Shown one piece after another: positions 16,516-23,388 of a stretch of DNA of 23,388 nt (positions are counted from its first letter, which is position 1; each line of letters opens with the position of its first letter). Position numbers and translations under genes: made by a program. Below the pieces are notes generated by a model. The model was not told the DNA's origin, did no database searches, and saw only the letters and a program-made list of their open reading frames with translations. Where the stretch lies: the NCBI GenBank assembly GCA_041743485.1, contig JBGTMR010000011.1:1-23388 (forward strand), in the 5' to 3' direction. The DNA is from JANDLT01 sp041743485. GTDB lineage: Bacteria; Acidobacteriota; Blastocatellia; Pyrinomonadales; Pyrinomonadaceae.

Positions 16516-17028
16516 TTACAAATCAACCTTTTCGTTTTCGCCCGGATGGTACGTTTCGCCTTTGATGATTGCCTTTGCCATGCCCGCGAAATAGATAATC
16601 GAACTCGACGGTGAATCCCAATACTCGGCTTGCGTCGGGCGTATGTGAAGCAGGGCGATGTCCGGGTCATCCACGCCGTCGGGGAAATAGGCTTTCAAAT
16701 CGGGCGTCCAGAGTTCTTCAATCTTCGCACGGTCGCGCACGACTTTCGCCGTTCCCGAAATGGAAACATAGCGTTGTTTGTCGGGCGCGGCATACGCGAC
16801 GTTGATGTGATGGTCGGCTTCGACTTCATCAACTTTCGGGGCGGATGCTTTGGTGAAAAACCACAGTTCGCCCGCAAATTCGCGCTTCTGTGTTGCCATC
16901 GGACGACTGCGAAGCGTGCCGTCGGTTTCGGCGGTGACGAGCATCGCAAACTGTATATCGTGAATCAGTTCGTTTAGTTTTTCGACTTGCTCTTGGTGAG
17001 TTTTATCATCGGTCTTAGCTTGGCTCAT
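16516..17028 (-). CDS. Pyridoxamine 5'-phosphate oxidase-like flavoprotein (general stress protein 26 type)
   Basis: A 170-residue split beta-barrel protein of the PNPOx-like superfamily. Visible elements are the N-terminal helix KLNELIHDIQFAMLVTAETDG (18-38), the strand with RSRPMATQ (41-48), ELWFFTKASAPKVDEV (54-69), YVSISGTAKVVRD (86-98) and the C-terminal strand AEYWDSP (134-140). This order matches the Bacillus GSP26/YdaG type, which binds FMN or F420-like flavins. The substrate is unknown, and it is not the vitamin B6 enzyme itself. The ATG at 17028 has AAGGGA about 7 nt upstream. The gene stands alone between the terminator at 16438-16489 and the MITE-like element that begins 50 bp upstream of its start. 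Confidence 0.85.
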   Translation of the reverse strand: MSQAKTDDKTHQEQVEKLNELIHDIQFAMLVTAETDGTLRSRPMATQKREFAGELWFFTKASAPKVDEVEADHHINVAYAAPDKQRYVSISGTAKVVRDRAKIEELWTPDLKAYFPDGVDDPDIALLHIRPTQAEYWDSPSSSIIYFAGMAKAIIKGETYHPGENEKVDL

Positions 17029-17077
17029 ATTTTTTCCCTTCTTGTATCAAAGCGGAGTGCGATTGCCGCATTCATAA

Positions 17078-17240
17078 TTAGAAGCTATCTCAAAAATGGT
17101 TTCCTTCTCTGCGTGTCTCTGCGTCATCACTCTGCGTGTCTCTGCGTCAAAAAGGTTTTTTCACGCAGAGTACCGCAGAGTCGAAGACGCAGAGTACCGC
17201 AGAGTTTTCAATCAAGAGCTATTTTTGAGATGGCTTGTAA
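17078..17240. mobile_element. MITE-like element with terminal inverted repeats and CTCTGCG-type inner repeats
   Basis: The outer 24-bp arms (17078-17101 and 17217-17240) are inverted repeats with 20 matches. Their cores are AGCTATCTCAAAAATGGTT and, read in reverse, AGCCATCTCAAAAATAGCT. Inside lie two direct copies of CTCTGCGTGTCTCTGCGTCA (17107-17126 region and 17130-17149), then two copies of ACGCAGAGTACCGCAGAG (about 17163-17180 and 17186-17203), which are largely the reverse complement. The result is a 163-bp element that can fold into one long hairpin, with no coding capacity. No clear target-site duplication is seen. It is probably moved in trans by a transposase elsewhere. Confidence 0.75.
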
Positions 17241-17259
17241 ATCGTTTATTCGATTACAA
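17235..17259. other. Hairpin downstream of the rhodanese gene
   Basis: TTGTAAATCG, loop TTTATT, then CGATTACAA form a 9-bp stem with one bulged A. It starts 20 bp after the rhodanese stop on the minus strand and overlaps the end of the MITE-like element. There is no following U-tract, so a terminator role is uncertain. Confidence 0.35.
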
Positions 17260-17278
17260 AGTTAATTCCACACGCGAT

Positions 17279-17641
17279 TTAAGCATCAGCTTCTGCGTCG
17301 CGTCGCGCGTGGCGTTCGAGCAGCAATCCGGCTTCCATCCAAGCTTTTTTGCCGCCCGCGAAATCAAAGACGTTCGTATATCCGAGTGCCATCAATTTGC
17401 GCGCCGCCTTTTCCGCCGCGTGGCAATCGGTATCCAGACAATAGACCACGATTTCCGCGTTCTTGTCCGCGACGTGTTCGGTTACGACTTGCAATGTTTT
17501 TTCCGGCGGCATGTTTATCGCGCCGGGAATATGCGAGTGGCGAAAGTAATCGGCGGATAACGTCTCAAACAAATAGAGCGGAGTGTGTGAGTCGAGTTTG
17601 GCTTTTAGTTCGTCAACTGAAATATAGGAAACTGAAATCAT
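17279..17641 (-). CDS. Single-domain rhodanese-like protein
   Basis: A 120-residue rhodanese-fold protein, probably a cytoplasmic sulfurtransferase. The family landmarks are ISVDELKAKLDS near the start, HIPGAINMP in the middle, and the active-site strand and loop VVYCLDTDCHAAEKAA, followed by LMALGYTNVFDFAGGKKAWMEAGL. The catalytic cysteine is the first of the loop CLDTDCH. A second cysteine five residues on takes part of the place of the usual arginine-containing loop. The start is set at the ATG at 17641, which has a strong ribosome binding site (GAGGTG, 6 nt spacing). The ATG at 17671 has none. It is last in the minus-strand group after the ABM protein, with a 96-bp gap. Confidence 0.88.
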   Translation of the reverse strand: MISVSYISVDELKAKLDSHTPLYLFETLSADYFRHSHIPGAINMPPEKTLQVVTEHVADKNAEIVVYCLDTDCHAAEKAARKLMALGYTNVFDFAGGKKAWMEAGLLLERHARRDAEADA

Positions 17642-17737
17642 ATTTTGCACCTCATAGATTGTTTTTCCCATGCGCGAATATCATGCGTGAATTGTTTGAC
17701 GTTAATATGGCGATTGTTGGCGCGATTTGGCGAAAAT

Positions 17738-18094
17738 CTAGTGCATCCTGAACGCTCCGCCGTGCGGCTCCGGTTCTAAATCGGGGCGCGTCGAATCCTG
17801 TACGACCTCGTGCATCTCCAACACGTTCGCTTTGGAAAAAGCTTCCTTCGGCAACGTACCGGACTGTGCGTGTCCCTTAACAAACTCATCGGAGCGCACC
17901 CAGTCAAGAAAGTCCTGACGTTTATCCCAGAAGGTGAAGACCACATACGGGTCGCCGTCGTTGACGGGGCGCAAGACATGGTTGGAGATGAAGCCGGGCA
18001 TCTTATCCACAAGTCCGGCGCGTTCGCGGAACCTCTCTTCAAAGGCAGCGGCGTATTCCTGATTGACGTAAATGCGATTGGCAACAGTTATCAT
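17738..18094 (-). CDS. Antibiotic biosynthesis monooxygenase (ABM) domain protein, IsdG/HmoB-like
   Basis: A 118-residue ferredoxin-like fold protein. MITVANRIYVNQEYAAAFEERF at the start, the conserved MPGF, then VVFTFWDKRQDFLDWVRSDEFVKGH match the ABM family, especially its heme-degrading or heme-binding branch (IsdG, HmoB and relatives). The W and H near the end of that segment lie where this branch has heme-site residues, but heme activity cannot be shown from sequence. The C-terminal 15 residues are polar and Pro-rich. The start is the ATG at 18094, with AAAGGGA 8 nt upstream. An ATG at 18112 overlaps the stop of the preceding lipoprotein gene (TAATG) and would add six residues. Either way the two genes are tightly coupled. 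Confidence 0.82.
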   Translation of the reverse strand: MITVANRIYVNQEYAAAFEERFRERAGLVDKMPGFISNHVLRPVNDGDPYVVFTFWDKRQDFLDWVRSDEFVKGHAQSGTLPKEAFSKANVLEMHEVVQDSTRPDLEPEPHGGAFRMH

Positions 18095-18111
18095 TTCGGA
18101 GTTCCCTTTCA

Positions 18112-18507
18112 TTACTTCACTGCATCTTTCGTGACGTTGAAGCGGCTTTGCAAAGCCTGCAATTTCTCCGGCGGAAAGACGACGTTCATACCTAAAATCA
18201 CTTGGCGGCTGTCGTCCGTGACTCTCGCTTCCTGCGTCTCAAGCGGCTTGTTTTGATTTATAAAAGCGATGTCTTCGCGCGTCAGTTTCGCGTTATCGCC
18301 TCGCGCGACAAGATAGATATTCAAGATAAGCGGACCGCGCACCGCTTTCAAATCGCGCTCCAATTCGCTTAACGGCGGCGTCGGGGCGGGCGGCGGTTTT
18401 GAAGTAAAACCGCCGCATCCGGCGATGACGACGGACAGCATCAAAGCGAGAATAAACTTATTGATGATAGCGATGCGATGCTTCGTTTTAAGCTGTTTGA
18501 AGTTCAT
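18112..18507 (-). CDS. Small lipoprotein of unknown function
   Basis: A 131-residue predicted lipoprotein. The basic N-region (KQLKTKHRIAIINK), a hydrophobic core (FILALMLSVV) and the lipobox VIAGC (Cys31) are clear. A proline-rich spacer follows (SKPPPAPTPPLS, 36-47), then about 80 mixed residues (ELERDLKAVRGPLILNIYLVARGDN onward), which look like a small alpha/beta domain of no family I recognise. AAGGA lies about 8 nt before the ATG. The gene begins 11 bp after the stop of the STT3-like gene and overlaps or abuts the ABM gene, so the three are almost certainly one transcript. It may work in the envelope with the GT-C protein. Confidence 0.75.
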   Translation of the reverse strand: MNFKQLKTKHRIAIINKFILALMLSVVIAGCGGFTSKPPPAPTPPLSELERDLKAVRGPLILNIYLVARGDNAKLTREDIAFINQNKPLETQEARVTDDSRQVILGMNVVFPPEKLQALQSRFNVTKDAVK

Positions 18508-18518
18508 AAATCAAATCC

Positions 18519-20528
18519 TTATTGCGATACTTCGTTCTCACTGGCGGCGTTCTCATCATCGGATGATTCTTCGTCATCTGCGGCTGCATCATCATCACCA
18601 CTTTCAGGCGCGCCGCGCTCATCGCGTATCATCAAGACAGTTGATGTGCCGTCGTCAAATTTTTCTTCCACCCAACCGCTTTCCGTCAAATTAAAATAAA
18701 AATCGTTCGAGTCGCCGTCCTTGCGCGGCTTCTTGTCGGTGAAGATATAGCGCGCTCCGAATTTTTCGCGGATGAGCGGGGCGGCTTCCTTCTCTTCGCC
18801 GTTCGTGATGCGCTCGTACAATTTAGACAGGTCGGGATTTTCATAAAGTAAGTATGTCGGGTCAAGACCGGAAACGTAAGCGTGCGTGTTGTCGTAGAAA
18901 AAGATTTTCGGGAAGTCATCCCAATCAGTATTGAACACGACTTCGCCGGGCGGTACGTTGCTGCGAATCCAGTTCATGCTTCCGGCGAAAGTGTCGGGTT
19001 CGGGCGAATCACCGATTTCTCTGACTTCATTTCTTATCGCTTGAAACAACCCGACGCCAAGCAACAGTGCGAGACCGACGGCGACTGCCTGACGACGATT
19101 ATATTTGAACCAGTAAAAGCCGATGCCGATGACGGCGAGCAAACAGGCAAGCACGGTCAGCGCGACGCGCAGTGTGTTCGACACGGGCAGTTCGGTCGCG
19201 GTCAAAGAAATTACGGAAGCGAGAGCCGCGCCCGTTATCGCGGCTTCGATTTCGGCACGCACATCGCGCGACGGTTGCGCCGCATCACCGCTTTCAACCG
19301 GAGTCATTCCGCTATCGAGAAACGGTTGTAACTCCGCGAGGACGTTTTGCGGCAAGGTCACGATATTGACGGTGTTGCCCTGTCGCGCACGGTCGAACAT
19401 GTTCTGCAAAGCGAAGGCGGCGAATAGAATCGCAAACGGCGGAAAGTATTCGCTATAACGCTTCTGAAGCATCGTCGCAATCATCAGAAACGTCGCAAGG
19501 CACAGAAAGAACAAAGGTCGCGCGGCGCGTTTGCGGTCTGTCCAATCGAACGCGACGTAGCCCACAACCATCGCAATAATTGCGACCGCGCACGCCCCCA
19601 AAAACTGACTCGTATCCCACGGATACCATTCGCCGCCGACGCGCGTTTCAAATTCCCCTTTGCCCGCTTTCATCGCAATGTGTTCATAGAGCAAGCGAAA
19701 GTTATCAGGGAAATAAGGATTGATGAGCATCCCCGCAATCACGCCGACGCTAATCCACAACACGACTTTCCATTCGATGCGGTGTTCGCTCCACAACAGA
19801 ACGCCCATCCACATCGCGCCCGCGACGGGCAGCAAAACCCACAGGCTATACAGCCACACATAGATAAACGCAAGCGGTGCAAGCCACACGTATTTGCGTC
19901 GAAACAGAAGATAGATTCCGAGTATCAAACAGACGAGCGACAGAGACATCGCTTTCGTCATGTTGATGCGATACAGAAACGATGCGGACGCGCCGAGCAG
20001 GGCGATTAACCACACGGGCGTATAAGCGATGTTCTCTTTCACCATCAGCCAGTAGCACGCGAAGACGCCGAGCGTCGCAAACAGCCACGCCGAGATTTTC
20101 GCCCCCGCGCGTATGTCGCCAAACCATGTAAAAGGGATTTGGAGAACGTGAAACAGGAAGTGATGGTCAACGTAATCCTGCGGATTCAACGTCGTGAACG
20201 GCAACGCCCCGAACACGGGAAGTCGTCCCTGTTGAAAACTCTCCCACAACATGCGACTCCAGCCGATGTGATAATAACCGTCATAATCGCCGCAACAAAT
20301 CGAAGCCGTCGCGTATTGCAAACGCAACATCACAAGGGCGATGACGACGATACCGAAAGCCAGCAACACGAGTTGTCTGCGCGTGGTGAGATTTGACGCG
20401 GACGATGCACCGTCAACAGGCATCCTTATCGGCGTCGGCGCGTCGGTCATGTTCGAGTTATCAATCGTCTCGTTTGTCGTCGCCTTCATTACAGGCGGCG
20501 CGCTGCCTTCAAACTGCCCGTCGTTCAT
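18519..20528 (-). CDS. Polytopic membrane protein, candidate STT3/PglB-like GT-C glycosyltransferase
   Basis: A 669-residue protein with a polar N-terminus (1-50), about 11-13 hydrophobic helices (51 to about 500) and a soluble C-terminal domain (about 501-636), ending in an acidic Asp/Glu/Ser tail (639-669). Motifs recall GT-C oligosaccharyltransferases: DYDGYYHIGWSRML (81-94) in the first periplasmic loop, where STT3 proteins have a DxD-like acidic motif; DHH at 121-123, as in the second catalytic motif of AglB/PglB; QKRYSEYF (356-363) with a possible conserved arginine; and NTDWDDFP (533-540) at the place of the WWDYG sequon-binding motif. These matches are by eye, so a more general lipid-linked sugar transferase is possible. 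A candidate promoter lies at 20564-20593. Downstream are a lipoprotein, the ABM and the rhodanese gene. Confidence 0.6.
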   Translation of the reverse strand: MNDGQFEGSAPPVMKATTNETIDNSNMTDAPTPIRMPVDGASSASNLTTRRQLVLLAFGIVVIALVMLRLQYATASICCGDYDGYYHIGWSRMLWESFQQGRLPVFGALPFTTLNPQDYVDHHFLFHVLQIPFTWFGDIRAGAKISAWLFATLGVFACYWLMVKENIAYTPVWLIALLGASASFLYRINMTKAMSLSLVCLILGIYLLFRRKYVWLAPLAFIYVWLYSLWVLLPVAGAMWMGVLLWSEHRIEWKVVLWISVGVIAGMLINPYFPDNFRLLYEHIAMKAGKGEFETRVGGEWYPWDTSQFLGACAVAIIAMVVGYVAFDWTDRKRAARPLFFLCLATFLMIATMLQKRYSEYFPPFAILFAAFALQNMFDRARQGNTVNIVTLPQNVLAELQPFLDSGMTPVESGDAAQPSRDVRAEIEAAITGAALASVISLTATELPVSNTLRVALTVLACLLAVIGIGFYWFKYNRRQAVAVGLALLLGVGLFQAIRNEVREIGDSPEPDTFAGSMNWIRSNVPPGEVVFNTDWDDFPKIFFYDNTHAYVSGLDPTYLLYENPDLSKLYERITNGEEKEAAPLIREKFGARYIFTDKKPRKDGDSNDFYFNLTESGWVEEKFDDGTSTVLMIRDERGAPESGDDDAAADDEESSDDENAASENEVSQ

Positions 20529-20563
20529 GCTTGGTTATTGTCCGTCTTTGCTGAATTAAATTG

Positions 20564-20593
20564 ATAATAAATTGCTTTTAAGAGTGTTTCCAA
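20564..20593 (-). promoter_or_regulatory. Candidate promoter of the STT3-like gene cluster
   Basis: On the minus strand TTGGAA (20593-20588), an 18-bp AT-rich spacer and TATTAT (20569-20564) match the sigma-70 consensus at 4/6 and 5/6. It lies 36 bp upstream of the ATG at 20528. Confidence 0.4.
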
Positions 20594-20629
20594 ACGTGCT
20601 TATCGTCGGCGCAAGATACCATAAAAGCC

Positions 20630-23002
20630 TTAATGATTTGCTTTGTCGTCAAGCAATTCATCAATTTTGGCGAGCAAGTCAGCGGCGGCGACGGGCTTCG
20701 CAAGGTGTGCATCAAAGCCCGCGCTCAAAGCCTGTTCGGCGTCGCGCGGCGTCGCGTATCCGGTTAAGGCGATGGCAGGGACGTGCGTGAAATGCGGCAA
20801 CATGCGAAGCCGTTTGATGAGTTCGTGACCGCTGATTTCGGGCAAGCCGATGTCGGCGATGACAATATCGAACTCGCTCATCGAAGCGTGACGCAAGGCA
20901 TCAAAAGCGTCTTCGCACGCGATTATTTGAAAACCCGCGTGACGCAAAATCATCCCCATCATCTCCAGCGTGTCGGGCGAATCTTCGATGACGAGAACCC
21001 GCGCCCCGTGACTTTCGCTGCGACTTTGCCCTTCCACCGGAATGGCGGTCGGCGTTGAGTCCGCTTTACAACCCGCGTCATAACTTTCACCTGCGGTATC
21101 GGTTCGCTCCGCTTTTGCTTCAAGCAAAGGCAGCGTGACGGTGAACTGCGTACCTTGATTCTCGCCGGAACTTTCCACGGTGATTGTTCCTTCGTGAGCC
21201 TCGACGAAGTTTTTAACCAGCGCGAGTCCCAGCCCCAAGCCGCCGTAAGAACGTGTCGAAGAAGAATCCGATTGACGGAAATGCTCGAAGACGTGCGGCA
21301 GAAATTCCGCCGCGATGCCAATTCCGTAATCGCGCACACGCACCCGACACACCGCGTTTTCTACTTCACAACCGACATGCACACGCCCGCCGTCGCGTTC
21401 AAACTTAATGGCGTTGTTGAGCAAGTTCCAGAAGATTTGCAACAGCCTCGTTCGGTCGCCATTGACCATCGCCCGTTCGCCCGCTTCGTCTATCTCAAAG
21501 GTGATTTCGATGCGCCGCACGGCGGCTTGCGTCTGCGCGGTGTCAATGCTTTCGCGCAGGATGGAAGCGATGGAAACCGGCGATTTATCGAGTTTGATTT
21601 TGTCGCTCAAGACCGCCGACATATCGAGCAAATCGTTGATAAGACTTGAAAGCCAAGAAGCGTTTTTGGCGATGACCGACAGCCCGCGCTCTACTTCGGC
21701 TTCCGGCAACATCTTTCCGCGAATCATATGCAGCCAACCTATAATCGGCGTCAGCGGCGTTCGTAGTTCGTGTGAAAGCGTGGCGAGAAATTCATCCTTC
21801 ATACGGTTGGCGACTTGTGCGCGCTGGTAAAGTTCCGCCGTTTCATCTTCGGCGCGCTTGCGTTCGGTGATGTCACTGACCAGCACGACGACGCCGCGCA
21901 CCGTGCCGTCATCACCGACATCGGGGATATGGACGCCGCTCGTATAACGCGCTCCGCCGTATTTGTAAGGCATCAAACGCTCGTAAGTAATTCGCTCGCC
22001 GCCGAACGCGCGCAAGAGATTCGGACGGGCAATCGCATAGCCTTCATCACCGAGCGCGTCACGAATATGCGCCCCGACGATGTTCGTCGTCGGTTGCGCG
22101 AACCAATCTTCGTAAGCCCGATTGACGAAGCGATAGCGTTCGTCTTTGTCAATATAAGCAATCAATACGGGAACGGCATCGGTGATTAAGCGCAACTGTT
22201 TTTGATTGTCGCGCAAGCGTTCTTCCGCTTCGCGCCGCATTGTTTCATCGCGCGCGACTTTAGCGAATCCGTGCAACGCTCCCGCCTCATCGCGCACCGC
22301 CGTGACCGTGCCGTTGACCCAAACGCGCGAACCGTCGCGCCGCAAATGCCAGCGCACATCCGTTGCCGTGTGGTCTTTCCTTGCCGTTTCAAGTTCATGT
22401 TTCGGTGCGTCTGCCGCGCAATCTTCCGGCGTAAAGATAACCGATAGGGGTTGTCCCAAAGCCTGTTGTTTGGTGTGACCGAACAAGCGTTCCGCCCCGT
22501 AATTCCAATCGGTGATGATGCCGTTCGCATCGCAAATCATAAACGCATAATCGGCGACTTCTTCGACGAACAGGCGATGACGGGCGTCGGATTGACGCAA
22601 CGCGGATTGTTGCGCTTCGCCGCGAAAGCGCGATGTACGCAAGCCTTCGCACAACAGACTTATCCCTATACCTTCGACAATAAAGATGGTGAGACGCAAT
22701 GCCTGACCCGAACCACCGGGACGCAAAGAGAGCGTAGGCGCAAGGAAAAAGTAATCGCTAAGCAATGCGGAAAGCACGGTCGCCAAAAGCCCCGCACCCA
22801 AACCGCCGAACCACGCGCTAAACATCACGGCGGAAAAGAACAACAGAAACGGACTCTCCTGTTCGATAAACCGTTCAAGCACAGCTTTCAACGCGAACGC
22901 CGCGAGAGTGAAACCCAATGCCGCGCCGTAGCGTGACAGCGCAGAACGCTCACGCATCCCGCCCCGCGCGGCATTCAAAAGAAATTCTTTAGGGTTAAAC
23001 AT
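20630..23002 (-). CDS. Hybrid sensor histidine kinase/response regulator (DUF4118-PAS-PAS-HisKA-HATPase-REC)
   Basis: A membrane-bound two-component sensor of 790 residues with a built-in receiver. Residues 24-120 carry about four membrane segments of the KdpD-like DUF4118 type (SPFLLFFSAVMFSAWFGGLG and AGLLATVLSALLSDYFFLAPT). Two PAS domains follow at about 140-265 (ITDWNYGAERLFGHT) and 268-385 (RFVNRAYEDWF). The HisKA dimerisation helix has the phospho-acceptor H411 in FLATLSHELRTPLTPIIGWL. The ATPase domain has the N box WNLLNNAIKF (525-534), DYGIGI (558-563) and YGGLGLGLALVKNF (586-599). The receiver (667-785) has E673/D674, phospho-acceptor D717, T747 and K769. The ATG at 23002 has only a weak GAG upstream. 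It is not obviously in an operon. The signal is unknown, and potassium sensing should not be assumed from DUF4118. Confidence 0.95.
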   Translation of the reverse strand: MFNPKEFLLNAARGGMRERSALSRYGAALGFTLAAFALKAVLERFIEQESPFLLFFSAVMFSAWFGGLGAGLLATVLSALLSDYFFLAPTLSLRPGGSGQALRLTIFIVEGIGISLLCEGLRTSRFRGEAQQSALRQSDARHRLFVEEVADYAFMICDANGIITDWNYGAERLFGHTKQQALGQPLSVIFTPEDCAADAPKHELETARKDHTATDVRWHLRRDGSRVWVNGTVTAVRDEAGALHGFAKVARDETMRREAEERLRDNQKQLRLITDAVPVLIAYIDKDERYRFVNRAYEDWFAQPTTNIVGAHIRDALGDEGYAIARPNLLRAFGGERITYERLMPYKYGGARYTSGVHIPDVGDDGTVRGVVVLVSDITERKRAEDETAELYQRAQVANRMKDEFLATLSHELRTPLTPIIGWLHMIRGKMLPEAEVERGLSVIAKNASWLSSLINDLLDMSAVLSDKIKLDKSPVSIASILRESIDTAQTQAAVRRIEITFEIDEAGERAMVNGDRTRLLQIFWNLLNNAIKFERDGGRVHVGCEVENAVCRVRVRDYGIGIAAEFLPHVFEHFRQSDSSSTRSYGGLGLGLALVKNFVEAHEGTITVESSGENQGTQFTVTLPLLEAKAERTDTAGESYDAGCKADSTPTAIPVEGQSRSESHGARVLVIEDSPDTLEMMGMILRHAGFQIIACEDAFDALRHASMSEFDIVIADIGLPEISGHELIKRLRMLPHFTHVPAIALTGYATPRDAEQALSAGFDAHLAKPVAAADLLAKIDELLDDKANH

Positions 23003-23388
23003 TACTCTGGCGATTTATTACTTCAGCGATTTACCACAAGGCGACGCGGCGAGGATTGCGTCTCCACAAATGCCTATCAACATTTTGCTTTCACCATGTC
23101 CAAGCGCAGGACACGTAACATAACTTATGAAAACATACGCCAAACGGAAACAGCCGTGACGCACGCAAGGTGTGCGCCGAGTCCGCCGGTAGCTTTAAGT
23201 GAAGGTGGAATTGAGAGCGTGATTGAAAGTTAAACACCCGCATCGCAAAATCGTCAAGACACGTCCCCGACACGCGACGCGATTATCGTCCGCCATGTTT
23301 GGCAGGACGACCGGAGATTTGTTAGAAGTTCAAAGATTTTCAAACCACACCACGCTCGACTCAAGAAAGGAACGACGCCCATTTCTTA
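23003..23388. other. 386-bp region without a recognisable gene
   Basis: This is the stretch upstream of the sensor kinase. Short reading frames exist on both strands, for example 23091-23273 (minus), but none shows a ribosome binding site, a known motif or composition like the neighbouring genes. No strong palindrome was found. The right edge (AAAGGAACGACGCCC at about 23367-23381) looks like a Shine-Dalgarno sequence but no ATG, GTG or TTG follows within the window. Confidence 0.5.

Noticed and set aside
17107..17203. Possible CRISPR array in the regularly spaced CTCTGCG repeats
   Set aside because: Only two copies per orientation, almost no spacer, and the two pairs are inverted relative to each other. 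No cas gene is near.
20630..23002. Reading the kinase as KdpD (potassium sensor)
   Set aside because: Only the DUF4118 membrane part resembles KdpD. The N-terminal KdpD and Usp domains are missing, PAS and receiver domains are added, and no kdp genes are near.
23091..23273. 60-codon minus-strand frame upstream of the sensor kinase
   Set aside because: Cys/His/Phe-rich translation without a known motif, ribosome binding site or conserved neighbour.

Overview
The window reads as chromosomal DNA of a Gram-negative, heterotrophic bacterium with moderately high GC genes and AT-rich gaps. Several features resemble Acidobacteriota of the Blastocatellia type: a TetR-adaptor-RND-TolC export operon, a SigK/RskA-like sigma and anti-sigma pair, N-terminally extended Zwf and Gnd, and several families of short palindromic repeats between genes. 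The taxonomic placement is inference. No rRNA, tRNA, CRISPR array, phage or transposase gene was seen.

Layout. (1) 1-5485: the oxidative pentose phosphate genes gnd, zwf and pgl on the minus strand, followed by the 5' end of a CNNM/DUF21 membrane protein gene that runs off the left edge. A plus-strand gene of unknown function (1196-2095) sits between pgl and zwf and shares a bidirectional terminator with zwf. (2) 5592-14693: a minus-strand multidrug-export operon in the order tetR, periplasmic adaptor, RND permease, TolC-like channel, then a small lipoprotein resembling a cut-down adaptor. A TTGACA-17-TAGTAT promoter with a TetR-operator-like palindrome just downstream lies in front of tetR, so autorepression is likely. 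(3) 14923-16421: an ECF sigma factor overlapping by one base with its RskA-like membrane anti-sigma factor, closed by a strong bidirectional terminator. (4) 16516-20528, minus strand: a GSP26-like flavoprotein gene, then, beyond a 163-bp MITE-like element, a cluster (transcribed from 20528 downward) of an STT3-like GT-C membrane protein, a lipoprotein, an ABM-domain protein and a rhodanese. (5) 20630-23002: a hybrid sensor kinase with KdpD-type membrane segments, two PAS domains, HisKA, HATPase and a receiver domain. The last 386 bp hold no recognisable gene.

How the genes work together. Gnd, Zwf and Pgl form the complete oxidative branch from glucose-6-phosphate to ribulose-5-phosphate with NADPH production. 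The TetR group forms a tripartite efflux pump plus its repressor. The sigma/anti-sigma pair and the hybrid kinase are signalling modules whose targets cannot be read from the window.

The clearest structure not explained by genes is a set of four unrelated palindromic repeat elements (3827-3932, 6264-6458, 12168-12250, 17078-17240). Two of them supply the stop codons of neighbouring genes. I found no clear new defence or biosynthetic system. The best candidates for something undescribed are the 299-aa orphan in the pentose phosphate cluster, the lipoprotein mini-adaptor at the end of the RND operon, and the STT3-like protein with its small-gene neighbours.
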